DNA from: Amaranthus tricolor
Taxonomy: Eukaryota; Streptophyta; Magnoliopsida; Caryophyllales; Amaranthaceae
NCBI RefSeq assembly: GCF_026212465.1
Contig: NC_080058.1
Location: 6,543,001 to 6,607,000, forward strand
Direction: 5' to 3'
Length of the DNA: 64,000 nucleotides
The first letter of the stretch is position 1. Each line of letters begins with the position of its first letter. A program made the translations under genes and the position numbers. Under the pieces are notes generated by a model that was given only the letters and a program-made list of their open reading frames with translations, did no database searches and had not been told where the DNA came from. Shown here one piece after another: positions 12,890 to 24,060 of this stretch.

Positions 12890-14096
12890 TCACAAATTAT
12901 TATGTTTTCTTCAAATATTATATGGTACAAATTACAAAAGCATAATATATCAAATAATGTAATTAATGTGTAATGTTATTTGTGTTATGTAGTCTTTCTT
13001 AGTCAGGGATAACTCTAAGCATATATATTGAGCCAGACTGCATAGGACCTTTTTAAGTTAGGAGTTTCATTATATAAATTTTACATTGTTTTGTATTTTA
13101 AGTTAATTATTTATTATTTATAGATTTCAACATACTAATGAAAATATAGAAATAATCAAGCCTCAAAAATTTTTATGTATTTTTACACTCCCCATATGCA
13201 ATATTAAGAGTTGATGTAATTATTATTGTGTGATATTATGATGTGGAAATAATTATGGGATAATGGGAGGAACATGTTAGACTAAAGTAAGCTATACTAT
13301 GAAAAGGTGGAGATCATGGAAAATGATTGGTCCATGTTAGTTCTATTGTAAGAGTAATGATCTAAATCACAAAGAAAAAATCTTGTCTTCTTTTGTTTTC
13401 CTCTTTTTTATATTAGTTTGTTGATTATGGTTTTTCATTTATAACTTTAAGTTGAATATGTTTTATTATATAATTACTCACTTTATAAAAGAAAAGTTGG
13501 ATAAAATTTGGATAATTGAAGCCCTAAATTTGATTCTATACTCTATCTATAAATTCCTTAATTTTTATAAAATTATCCCATACAAATTGTAAATTTTGAG
13601 TTAATTATTAGGTAAAACTTATATAGACTCTTAAGGAAGCTAGTTTTTTTTTTTTATGAGAATAAAGCTTGGTATGTTATTAAATTCAATTACTAATGTT
13701 TTTATATTCAAGCATTACAAATTTCATTTGTCTTATGACAAAAATACAAAAATGGAAAATGATCAAAATTTATAATATATGTAAGACTTATTAAAAAACT
13801 TTATATCAATATCATAGTACTTGTCACCATATTTAGTTGAGGTACTTAGTAATCTTTTTTAATATTCTATTTGTTTCATTTTATTGATTATATTTGTTTT
13901 TTTTAATAAATTTTAAACTTAAGTTGAGCAGCTTTAATATTTATAAATATGTTTTAAAAAAAATATAAAGAAATTTCTTTAATTTTTTTGAATTTGCTAC
14001 TGCAAATAAGATGTTATAAAAATGCTATGTTAAAAGAGAAAATATTAATTCCAGTAACAATAGAACAATAATAATTGTTAGGCCGCCACTTCTAAA
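12890..14096. other. AT-rich intergenic sequence
   Basis: 3' flank of small gene 1, then AT-rich sequence without coding potential. Nothing resembling the second exon of small gene 2 was found here. Confidence 0.5.
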
Positions 14097-14560
14097 CTTA
14101 TTATCGAAAAATTGAAATTAATAAGATAAGTTATTAAAAAAATGCACTAAGATAAGTTTTAACTTATTTCCAAAAATAAGTGTGTAATACTGAAAGTTGT
14201 GGTTTGGGGCTGTTCGCAATTACTAACTGCGAACAGGTCAAAAAAGCAAACTAGATGTTAATTTGACTGCGAACAGGTGTTGACTTCTTTGACCTAATAA
14301 CTGCGAACAACTGCTTTGACTTTTTTTGACTAGCTACTTTTCCTAATTATTGAGTTGTTTTTATTTGATATATTTGCAATAGAGACATCATTGTAAGTTA
14401 TTACAAGTCAATGTATGTTTCAAGCGGGATGATTCATCACAAAAGTCCGAGCATTCGTAAGTCAAAGCTTGGAGGTTATGATATACTAACTAAACATATA
14501 TATATATACAACTAAATATATACAAATGTTTGAATTATACAACTAAATAAACACACACAC

Positions 14561-14986
<426 letters not shown>

Positions 14987-15056
<70 letters not shown>
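14987..15056. repeat. (TA)n microsatellite, about 70 bp, right of MITE A
   Basis: Continues the TA tract interrupted by the MITE at 14715-14986. Confidence 0.95.
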
Positions 15057-15061
<5 letters not shown>

Positions 15062-15069
15062 CCAAATAC

Positions 15070-15364
15070 ACAAAAACCTAACGCTAACGCTCATCACCCT
15101 TATCTACCCTATCCAACTGAGTTGGTCTCCTACGGTAGTAAGAGGCGTTCGTGTGTCGCTATGATAGAGGAGGGGACTAGTACTGTGATGGCTGGCATGG
15201 CCCAGCCTGCAGGCCCCCGCAACGTCAACGGGGTATGAAAGGTTCATCTCCTCTAAATGATAGTCATAAGCAGGAGATGAGATGTGCACATCGGCGGTAG
15301 CCGGTGATGACTCCGTAGCAACTGCCAGTATGAAGTGCTGGAACTGCGTGCCGACGAGCATGCC
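15070..15364 (-). pseudogene. GC-rich coding-like fragment inside the Mutator-like element
   Basis: About 290 bp of unusually GC-rich sequence in an AT-rich element. The minus strand is open for 85 codons from 15361 to 15104, with phrases PAYDYHLEEMNLSYPV and DVAGACRLGHASHHSTS. Its composition and position between long terminal repeats suggest a captured or residual coding segment, as in Pack-MULEs. The resemblance to linker regions of plant transposon proteins is only an impression. A second minus-strand open stretch at 15563-15871 runs into the right terminal repeat and is probably chance. Confidence 0.4.
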
Positions 15365-17399
15365 TTACTCATCAAAATTTCTAATAATATATAATGTACA
15401 TCAAAATTCAACTAATTCAATATGCTCAGCAACAACAATACCTCAAAAAACAATATAAAGCTATGAAAACAATTAAACATTACCTTGAACAGTTATGGAT
15501 GATTAAGAAGAGTGTTGATTTTAGAACTAGTAACCTACATTTGAGAAAATAACAAAACTTCATCAAAACCCAAAAAACGATATATATACTAAAAAAACGC
15601 ATAAAAGTTTACCTTTGTGCAAGTTAGAGTATCCCAGACTAAATTTGAAGTGCCAAATTGAAAAGGAATGTAAGAATTGATGGATTGAAGCTAGTCTAAT
15701 AGTGATTTTTGTAAGGGGAGTGTCGAGTTGTTTAAGATAGGATTTTGAAATTGGAAAAAATGGGAACGAAGGGAGCTGCTGCTGTGTATTTGTGGTTGAT
15801 GCTGTCAAAGAAGTCAACACCTGTTCGAGCGAACATCTAGTTTGCTTTTTTGACCTGTTCGCAGTTCGCAATTAGTAACTGCGAACAGTCCCAAATCACA
15901 GCTTTGGGAATTACACACTTATTTTTGGAAATAAATTGAAACTTATCTTATTTCGTGCATTTTTTTAATAATTCATCTTCTTGATTTCAATTATTCTTTA
16001 TTATCTAGAGTCAACATTCGTCTTGAACATGACCTGAAAGAATTGGCCATACTTCATAGGGGTTGACCTGTTTAAAAGAGTTAGCCTCATATTTTTTAGT
16101 CTGTCTTTTTACATTGGACTTATTTTTATTTATAGTCATAATTAATATATATGTATATTTTTTTATTTTTATCTACTTTTTTATTTTACTTATTTTGTCT
16201 CATTTGCTTTTAGTGCGGAGACTAAAGAGTTGGACAAAGTCGGTTAGATTACTATAATATTTAGAAATAAAGGAGAATATAACGTGTAAAAGTGGTAAAG
16301 TTATATCCAAAAATAAAAATAAGATAAGTTTATTAAAAAATACTAAAATGAAAAATAAAGCAAATTAAATAAAATAGTAGAATACACAATTTATTTACCT
16401 TTTCACATTATCCACACTTTTTCTCACTTTTCTTATAAAATATATACAACTTGTAACCCTTTTTAAAAATATTTTAAACCCATTTGTACTTTATTCTATT
16501 TTTTTTTAGAATGGAGGGAGTATAAAATATGGGGTCAATAAATTGCCATGGGCCATGGACCCATGGTAGTCTATAGTGTACATTTTGAAAGAAAGGTACG
16601 TATAGTTAAATTTAAAGTTTACTATCACTACTACTCCAATTATGTATGTATATACACTATAATATATACTCACTCAGTAGTCAGTACTCTAATTCATTTT
16701 GTCAGTTGTACACCAACCCATATTAACCTCAAGTTGGGCCTAGACGCCTAGTTTTGCCATTGGCAAACAACTCTTCTTATGACACCCGTTTTTCGATGAG
16801 ACGGCCTTAAAATAAAGATTTCTATATATTCATATTTTATATTAGTTGAACCATTTAACTCATACATGTAACATGTTTAATAAAGAGATCATCTCATATA
16901 ACAATTTATGTTTGATAATTAATTGTTGTAATTAAGTCTTTTCATGTCAAATTAAAATTTGATTTTAAGTTAATATAATTGTAAAACAATAAGACCATAT
17001 AACGATAAACTAAATGAAAAAAATTATAATATGGTGTTTGGGAGCCATGATTTCATTTGAAAATTTAAAATTAGCTTAAATTTGAAGTTTGACAAATTAA
17101 ATTTGGGTCTGAGCCAATTCTATCTTTACAAAAAAAGTAGTTAAGGTTAAAAGTTTGAGAATGACTACTTAAACATTGTCATTCTCAAATTTTTTATTTA
17201 TGATTTATAATTAAAATCTATAATTTAAAATGAATTCATTGTTCCCAGACACAATCTTAGTTGATCTCACTAATCAAGGTAAAGTTCGGGTCATTTTGAT
17301 CCAAGTTGACTGCAATCGCGTTAAGTTTATGTGTAAATCAACAAGCCTACTATGAGATTGTTCATTGTCTTACCAGGAGACAAGCTTATATAACTAGTT

Positions 17400-17545
17400 T
17401 TTTTTTTAATTAATCACTTTAAGATTGTAAGGTATCACTTAAGGTTATAAGTGATCACTTTAAAACTATAAAACATGATTCCTTTAGAACTGTTAGCGAT
17501 CACTTTTAAGTAATATGTGATCACTTTAAATTATAAGTGATTACT
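17400..17545. repeat. Cluster of AAGTGATCACTTTAA palindromic motifs
   Basis: Within about 145 bp, variants of AAGTGATCACTTTAA and its half-site TATCACTTAAGG occur at least six times in both orientations, separated by AT-rich spacers. The block is flanked by a Caryophyllales-style GAGACGGTCT phrase (ACCAGGAGACAAGC left, GAGATGGTCTCACCATAA right), suggesting a small inverted-repeat element, but the ends are not resolved. Confidence 0.4.
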
Positions 17546-19039
17546 GAGAGACAACAATTAATAAGCAATTTAATAGAGATGGTCTCACCATAATATCGTC
17601 TGATTTGAAATTTGCATAAACGTTACTACTTTGTATTGGATAAGTAATTTTAGATCTCGGGTCATTAGTATGTGGGTGTTCTTCGACTCTTGAATATTCT
17701 ATTTGTCATTTAAAATTGTTCTCATTTGTCATTTTAAATCGTTTTATTTGTTATTCTTCTACAGACTTTTTTTTATTTATATCATAAATTTTTGACATGA
17801 TTAATTTTGTTCATCCTTATTTTGATATTTTATTAATGCTTGTGGTCCCCGCATATTTTTATTTTATCATTTTTATATTGTTCATGGTCTCCACGTGTTT
17901 TCTACTAACTATATTTTAGCATTTTTTAATAATTATGGTACTCATATTTTTTCTACTAACTTTATTCTAATACTTTAAAAGATTTTATTTTTTATATGGT
18001 CACCGAGTAGTTTTTAACGCTTATGATCCTTACTTTTTTTTCATTATTCTTTAATATAATAATATATCAATCTTTAAAAGATTTATTTTTTATAATTTAC
18101 GTCAAATTTTTTTTGGACTAGCTTAAAGAAACAGTTGGAGTATCATTTGTAGGTCAATCCAATTGCATATATGTTTTTTCATGTTGTATAAAATCAAACA
18201 AACTTTAAAATTAATTTTTCAAAATAGGTGATTACATCACAAAATCTTTTTATTTATAAAATGAGATAAGTCTTTTGATATTTTAATACAAAATGAACTT
18301 ATTTTTTATTCTGGTCTAAATACATGATCTATAATTTACCAAAATATTAACTAACTTAATAAGAAAAAGAACGATAAGCTTCAATAAAAACTTAAATTAT
18401 ATTGTACTAATTCAAGTTTTTTCAATTGTAAAATAACGTTATGATTGGATTTAGAGGTTTGGTGCCAAATATCCCAGGAAAAGGAAGAATAAAAGCAGGT
18501 CTACAAGTGAAAAAATAAGATAGCCTTTTATCTTCAACTTTTTAGTTTTAGATTGGTTGTATATGCAAATAATTAGAAATAGTTTATATTTTATTTTGTC
18601 TTGTTGGTTGAAAATTATAGTTTAAATTAGTTTTTAAACTTTTCAAGAATTAATATTAATTCAATCAAAAATTTAAGTTGATGGTCTTAGTCCCATAATG
18701 TGCAATATACTCTATTATTTCTCTTCATATAGGAGTCCTTTGGATAGAAATGTGAATACAACCCATGATTTTCTCATAGATTTCAACTCATGATCAACCA
18801 TCACGTTGTCTTCATGTAATATTTATATCAAGAAAACAACTCAACAAAAAGTATAAACTGATGATTGTTGTCCTGTAATAAGTTATATAGTCTATCAAAC
18901 CTTACCCATCCAACCATCATCATTATATTCAACATATCCCGCTCTTAAAAATAATGATTAAACACCATTACCCACATAATGTTCAAGTGCAATTTCTTTA
19001 TAATTAAGATGGCTTGTTATAGGAGTAGTAAGAAAAGTT

Positions 19040-19390
19040 CATAATTAAATTTAAAAAATTGAGTATTTTAACATTTAAAGTGTTAATTTTGACTTTTAAA
19101 ATTACGTGTGTAACATTAAATAATTAAACTAAATATTTAAGAGCTACTCTTGTGAAAGATCGTCTGTCAATGAGATGACCTCAAACCAAGGATCCATATG
19201 CTAATATTTGTATTAGTTTGACTATTTAGCCTATATATAAAGAGCGTATCATAGAATAACCCTCTCACACAAATTTTTTTGAATATTTGAAGTATGAAAG
19301 TGATGTTTTTAGTAATTTAGTTGGAATATTTAGCCTAATTTATTTAGGACTATCTCAAGCTGAGCCAAATGAGAACTAGTGAAAAGTTTA
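19040..19390. repeat. Dispersed repeat, copy 3 (GAGACCGTCTT family)
   Basis: Carries the same ordered phrases as 690-925 and 8780-9115 (GAGTATTTTAACATTT, GTGTTAATTTTGACTTTTAAA, GAAGTATGAAAGTGATGTTT, TTTAGTTGGAATATTTAGCC, AATGAGAACTAGTG), with extra internal sequence. Confidence 0.45.
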
Positions 19391-20109
19391 TAACCTAATC
19401 ACCAATTGGTAAGTTTCAAGCATAAAGTCATTAGGTATAGAAAATATTAATTAAATCCCTTATAAGTAAAATGTAAAATTTGTCCATTTCATCTGAATTG
19501 AACCAGATCAAAACCAAAAATGTTAAACTCCTGAAGATCAAATTAAAATGGTTAATTTCAATCCAATTTTTTTTTACTCGTCTAAACCTACTTTTTTTGA
19601 ACGACCCTAATTTTTTTTTTTAATTTAGGTGTCTCATTTTATCATTTCCCTGAGGTTAAAAAATAAAATAAAATGACCAAGGTATTATATATGCATAATT
19701 CTTAATTAGAAAAGGTCAATATCATATAGCTAGCAATAGTGAATAAGTGAATATATAAATTATAAATAATTGGTATGATTGTTCCTTCTTAGATCAGAAT
19801 AGTGCTTTCAAGACAGCTTGTTATTTATTATTATATTATTTCTTCATTTAATTCTCTCCCAACTCCTAATTAGGAGTACTTCATATACAAATGGTTGAAT
19901 GAGTTAGCTAGTCCATAAATATTACTCCGTATGTCACTAATACGGTGGAAATTAAAGAAGGTGAATAGAAGTTATAAATTAAAAAATATTTTATGGGTCG
20001 AAAAGTGGGCGAAATGTGAGAAGAAAAATTAAGTTAAATGTGTAAAAAATCAATTATGGGTTATGGCCAAAAAGTTTTAATAGAAATAACGCAAATTTAA
20101 TGAGACATC

Positions 20110-20296
20110 TAAAAAAGGCTAGTACAACTAAAATTAAACTAATACGACTCATACGACTAATAATATACTAATATGACTAATTATATATTATACTAATAAG
20201 ACTAGTAATATATTAATTCTAAACTAACACGACTAATAATACTATATAATACACCAATATGATTAATACTACACTAATATGACTAATAATATACTA
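20110..20296. repeat. Imperfect minisatellite of ACTAATATGACTAATAAT units
   Basis: About nine to ten drifting units built from ACTAATATGACTAATA. The copia long terminal repeat on the minus strand begins where the array ends, so the array is the target or the flank of that insertion. Confidence 0.6.
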
Positions 20297-20469
20297 TGAT
20301 TCCGGTAGAACACGTTTTTGGGTTTAATACATTTCAGTATTTTGATTCAATGACAAGGATGTGTATATATACAAAGGAGTTCCTAGGGTTGCTTAAAATA
20401 ACTAATACAAAAAAATAGAAGTTTCCCTAATTACATACATTCTAAATATATTGTTTCTATATTTTAACA
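20297..20469 (-). repeat. 3' LTR of a truncated copia element
   Basis: On the minus strand the LTR begins TGTTAAAATATAG at 20469, immediately after a purine tract (GAGGGGGAGTG, the polypurine tract), and ends ACCGGAATCA at 20297, giving canonical TG...CA ends and 173 bp. No 5' LTR partner is present in the window. Confidence 0.65.
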
Positions 20470-21006
20470 CTCCCCCTCAAGTTGGATCGTAGGGTCACTG
20501 ACACCCAACTTGCATAGAACTTTTTCAAAGAATTGAATTCTGACCGCATTTGTGAGAATATCAGTCAACTGGTCTTTTGACTTCACATGAGGGAGCTTGA
20601 TGACCTTTGCTTCTAATTTTTCTTTTATGAAATGTTTGTCGACTTCTACATATTTTGTACGATCATGTTGGACAGGATTCTCTGAAAGGTTAATTGCAGC
20701 TTAATTATCACAATACAGCTCACTGCTTTTTGTGGGAGTAAACCCGAGTTCTGTCAGTAACTTTCTAAACCATAAGACCTCTGTGATTCCCTTTGCAACT
20801 CCTATGAACTCTGCTTCTGCACTAGACATAGCAACCACTTTCTGATTCTTGCTTCTCCATGTAACTAGATTACCTCCTATAAGACTGAAGTATCCTGAAG
20901 TTGACTTTCTGTCATTTCTGTCGCCTGCCCAGTCTGCATCGATGTAAGCAAAAAGGTTTAGATGCCCATTTTTTTGGTATAAGACTCCTCTTCCTGGGGA
21001 CCCTTT
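20470..21006 (-). pseudogene. Ty1/copia RNase H remnant
   Basis: Reading the minus strand from 21006 gives the C-terminal RNase H part of a copia polyprotein: AYIDADWAGDRNDRKSTSG, then VAMSSAEAEFIGVAKG, LYCDN, HDRTKYVEVDKHFIKE and QLTDILTNA, ending at the polypurine tract. One in-frame TAA follows LYCDN. The sequence stops abruptly at about 21006, so protease, integrase and most of the reverse transcriptase are missing. It is a 5'-truncated dead copy, in the opposite orientation to the 34.6-kb copia and from a different family. Confidence 0.8.
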
Positions 21007-21311
21007 AGTCGAGAATTTTTATAAACATAAATTTTTCGGGATGAAATTTAGAAAATAATCAGAAATTTTCTATTAATTTTCTGACCAATTTTGTTAGTCG
21101 AAGATTATGTTAATTAGAAATTCCGATTAATTTCCAACTAAAATAAAATACTAATTAATTACATTTTAATCTGATTGTAGTGCTAGTATGGAGAATCGGA
21201 TATTATTTCAGTGTGAGCAATAACCACTTTTGCTTAAGTAAGATCGTAGGTTTGATTCTTGTTGTTCCTTCCCATAGTCCTACCCCTTACGACCTACCTT
21301 AAAAAAAAATA

Positions 21312-21572
21312 CTCCATCCGTTTCAATATGTTCTTCTCAAATAGAATTTACGAATTTTAATGTCAAACTTTGACTATGATTTCTCATCAATCTATATGAA
21401 AAAACATGTTCATTTGGGACCTTGGTAAATTCGTCTCAACATATATTTTCCAAATATTAACTTTTTAGAATTTTTAAAAACTCATAATTAAAATTATTTG
21501 ACTTTTAAGTTTGCATAGAATCTGCACAACAAGTAAATAGGAAGAACAAATAAAAGGAGATAGTTAACATAC
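21312..21572. mobile_element. Stowaway-like MITE candidate
   Basis: Starts TACTCCATCCGTTTCAATATG and ends GAAGAACAAATAAAAGGAGATAG, which is an approximate inverted copy. The interior phrases TTCGTCTCAACATATATTTTC and AAGTTTGCATAGAATCTGCAC resemble the copies at 30170 and 53970. Confidence 0.5.
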
Positions 21573-21853
21573 TGACTTTAAAGACTCTATGGGAGTAAAA
21601 AAAAAATGGACAGTGTGGAGGTGCTAGTCCAAAATAATCTTGAGTGAATAAAACTGCGCCTATTAAAATTGAATTAGAGTTAACATACTGACTTTTAAAG
21701 ACTTTATGGGAGTTAACATACTGACTTTAAAAGGGTTGGAGTATGGGTAAATTAGGGTTAATTGGGTTAGGTAATGGGAAGGTTAAACGTAAGTAAAATA
21801 AGTTTAGTGTGTCATTTATAAAACAACGATATAAAAAAATCTATAAAGGTATC

Positions 21854-21871
21854 ATATATATATATATATAT
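21854..21871. repeat. (TA)n, 18 bp, left of MITE B
   Basis: Short AT dinucleotide tract directly abutting MITE copy B. Confidence 0.85.
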
Positions 21872-22143
21872 GGGAGGGATCCATTAAGAAGGGATTGAAA
21901 ATGAGAAGGGTAAGAAGGATTCTACACTCTTAATTTTTCTAAAATAAAAAAAATTTATGGTCACGATTGAGCCAAAAACTCATAATTGTAAAAGTAACTA
22001 TGTTACACAGAAAGGTAATTATGAAATAATTTTTGGAATGTTCTTAATTTATAACATAGTATCATTTTTTGTATATATAGTAACCAAAAAAAATCAAACA
22101 CAAATCCTTCTCACCCTTCTCATTTTAAAATTCTTCTTATTTG

Positions 22144-22146
<3 letters not shown>
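21872..22146. mobile_element. Microsatellite-embedded MITE, copy B (275 bp)
   Basis: Second copy of the element at 14715-14986, in the same orientation. It starts GGGAGGGATCCATTAAGAAG and ends TTCTTATTTGATC, and is flanked by (TA)n on both sides. The inverted ends share AAAATGAGAAGGGT. Its right TA tract ends only about 25 bp before the TATA box of small gene 2, so its insertion has remodelled that promoter region. Confidence 0.8.

Positions 22147-22199
<53 letters not shown>
22147..22199. repeat. (TA)n, about 53 bp, right of MITE B
   Basis: Alternating AT between MITE B and the proximal promoter of small gene 2. Confidence 0.95.
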
Positions 22200-22201
<2 letters not shown>

Positions 22202-22224
22202 TGAATGTCATTCTTCCTAACCTC

Positions 22225-22235
22225 TATATATAAAA
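22225..22235 (+). promoter_or_regulatory. TATA box of small gene 2
   Basis: TATATATAAAA about 85-95 bp upstream of the ATG at 22319. It follows the microsatellite by 25 bp. Confidence 0.55.
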
Positions 22236-22318
22236 GTCAAGATCTCTTCAAGTTTGCAAACCAAGTGTTTAAAATTCTTAAAAAATAAATACTCCTACAA
22301 AATAAGGAAGCTCAAAAA

Positions 22319-23436
22319 ATGAGCAATACTACCCCAAAAGCAGAAATCTCAAAGTCACCGGAAGAAGGTGGTTACTATGACGGCTCATCAGAACAGTCGT
22401 CGTCACAGCCTGAGAAGAAGAAGAACAAACCATTAGGCGACAACTTCTCGAAACTTCCATCGCCGCGTGGGGAGAAGAAGAACAACATTGTCAAGGATGC
22501 TTTAGGTTTTAATAAGTAAGTCATCATCTCTTAATTAATTTTATTATTTTTTATTTTTTTATTTTTTTTATTATAAGGTAGACTGAGAAAAGGAAAAAAG
22601 TTATGTTAAACAAATATTTTTCTTAAAAAATGATATTTAATCTCTAAGTGAGAAAAAACGAATGCTAAAGTGGATCTAGCTATAGAAATGATAAATTCTC
22701 TATCTCATCTTATTACTAAATTAATTCTTGATATTTTTTATTTTTTGTTATGTATGTGTTATAAAGTTTTTTTTATCATCTGTTATAACTTATATTTTCC
22801 AAAAATAAAAATATTATATAATTAAGATGAACTAAATAAGAGCTATCTAACTATATTTTTACCAAATATAATCAAAATAAATATAAAACGAGCTATAGTA
22901 AATATATTTGTTTACTAATTGTATTTAATTTTGTAAATTAATGGGATAAAAAAGAATAGAGAAAGTAATTTAGTGATAAGTTTAGTGTGTCAAATTAGGA
23001 ATTAGGGGCCAATTAATGAGTATAATTATAAGATTTAGAAGCACACACTAAATATAAATATAAATAGTTACTCTTATAAAAAATCTTTAGATGAGGGGTA
23101 TTAAAATAAAAACTTAATATTCTTATAATGTATATTATTATACACAAATTGTTGTACAAGATGATCTTTTTGTGAAACGTGTTATATATATGAGTTAAAT
23201 TATTAATTAATTTGTGTTAATTTAATGGGCCGTTTTATTAATTAATTCAATAGTTGAATGCTTCCTATATTTTAGCTTTAATTTAACTAGATTTGTGTAT
23301 CAAAAAGGTTTAATTCTAATTATAGTAAACCTCAAATCTATGTCAACGTTAAGTAGCTGATTTTTTTTAATTACTTGTCATTCAATTCAGAGATAATAAG
23401 AAGAATGAAGAAGGAGATGGAGCAAAAGAAGCATAA
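22319..23436 (+). CDS. MSN-type small protein, copy 2 (two exons, about 80 aa)
   Basis: Exon 1 (22319-22515) starts ATGAGCAAT in the family start context. It encodes an MSN-led polar region rich in Ser/Glu/Gln (residues 1-37), then the shared core DNFSKLPSPRGEKKNNIVK (41-59). If unspliced it stops after 66 residues at 22519. I prefer a 875-bp intron, 22516-23390: the donor GTAAGT immediately follows GGTTTTAATAA, and the acceptor is TTCAATTCAG. Splicing joins AA|A in frame and adds DNKKNEEGDGAKEA before TAA at 23434-23436, a tail with the same Lys/Asn/Glu bias as exon 1. The protein is very hydrophilic, with no signal peptide or Cys. Function is unknown. The relatives are at 12722 and 42191. 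Confidence 0.7.
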
Positions 23437-23611
23437 TAAGAAGGAAAAATAAACTACACCATTTGTGTATTATGAACTTGGAATTTTCCTTCCATAGACT
23501 TTTCCTTCCTTTGGTTTTTGGTTGTACGAATATTATCTTGTGTGACTATATTGTCCTTTATCTTATACAATAATGAATACTTTTTCTTCTAAACATCACT
23601 AACCCGTCTAT
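23437..23611. other. 3' flank of small gene 2
   Basis: AT-rich, with AATAAG and AATAAACT poly(A)-signal-like sequences just after the stop. No gene. Confidence 0.5.
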
Positions 23612-23794
23612 CTATCTATTAGAGGTGTTCAAAGCAAACTCGATAGTCCTACATTTATTCGAATTTGTAACTAAATCAAAATGATTTAACCCGATATAAA
23701 AAATAGATAAAAAATTATGTAAAAACCAACATGGATACACGACCCAATTTTGAACCGACCAAAAATATATAACTTGCACTAGTGAAAAAAAACG

Positions 23795-24060
23795 TATTTG
23801 CTGCGTGTCATTTGCTGAGGTTTTTTTTATATACGCAGCAATAAATAGGAAAAACAATTTAGAAAAAAAAAACCTATTAAATACTGCGGTTTCTTCATTG
23901 CCCGCAGCAAATAAGCGTTGAAGAACTCAAATGCTGCGGTTCTTTGTGAGCCCGCAGCAAATAAGACGTTATTTGCTGCGGTTGGTTTTGGCCCGCAGCA
24001 ATTAAGTGCCATTGTGTTGAGAAATTGCTATGGTTCCCTCGAAGCCCGTAGAAAATATTG
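23795..24060. repeat. Left subterminal repeat array of the CACTA element
   Basis: Repeated, alternately oriented copies of TTTGCTGCGGTT and CCCGCAGCAAATAA, about nine in 200 bp. These are presumably transposase-binding sites by analogy with other CACTA elements. Confidence 0.75.

Larger units (their letters stand above)
16006..20100. other. Gene-free AT-rich region with degraded repeats
   Basis: No coding frame is supported. It contains a possible Stowaway-like end near 16490-16521 (GAATGGAGGGAGTAT), a cluster of AAGTGATCACTT motifs at 17400-17545 and a dispersed repeat at 19040-19390. Short open frames at 16063-16257 and 16548-16751 have no recognisable motif. Confidence 0.5.
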
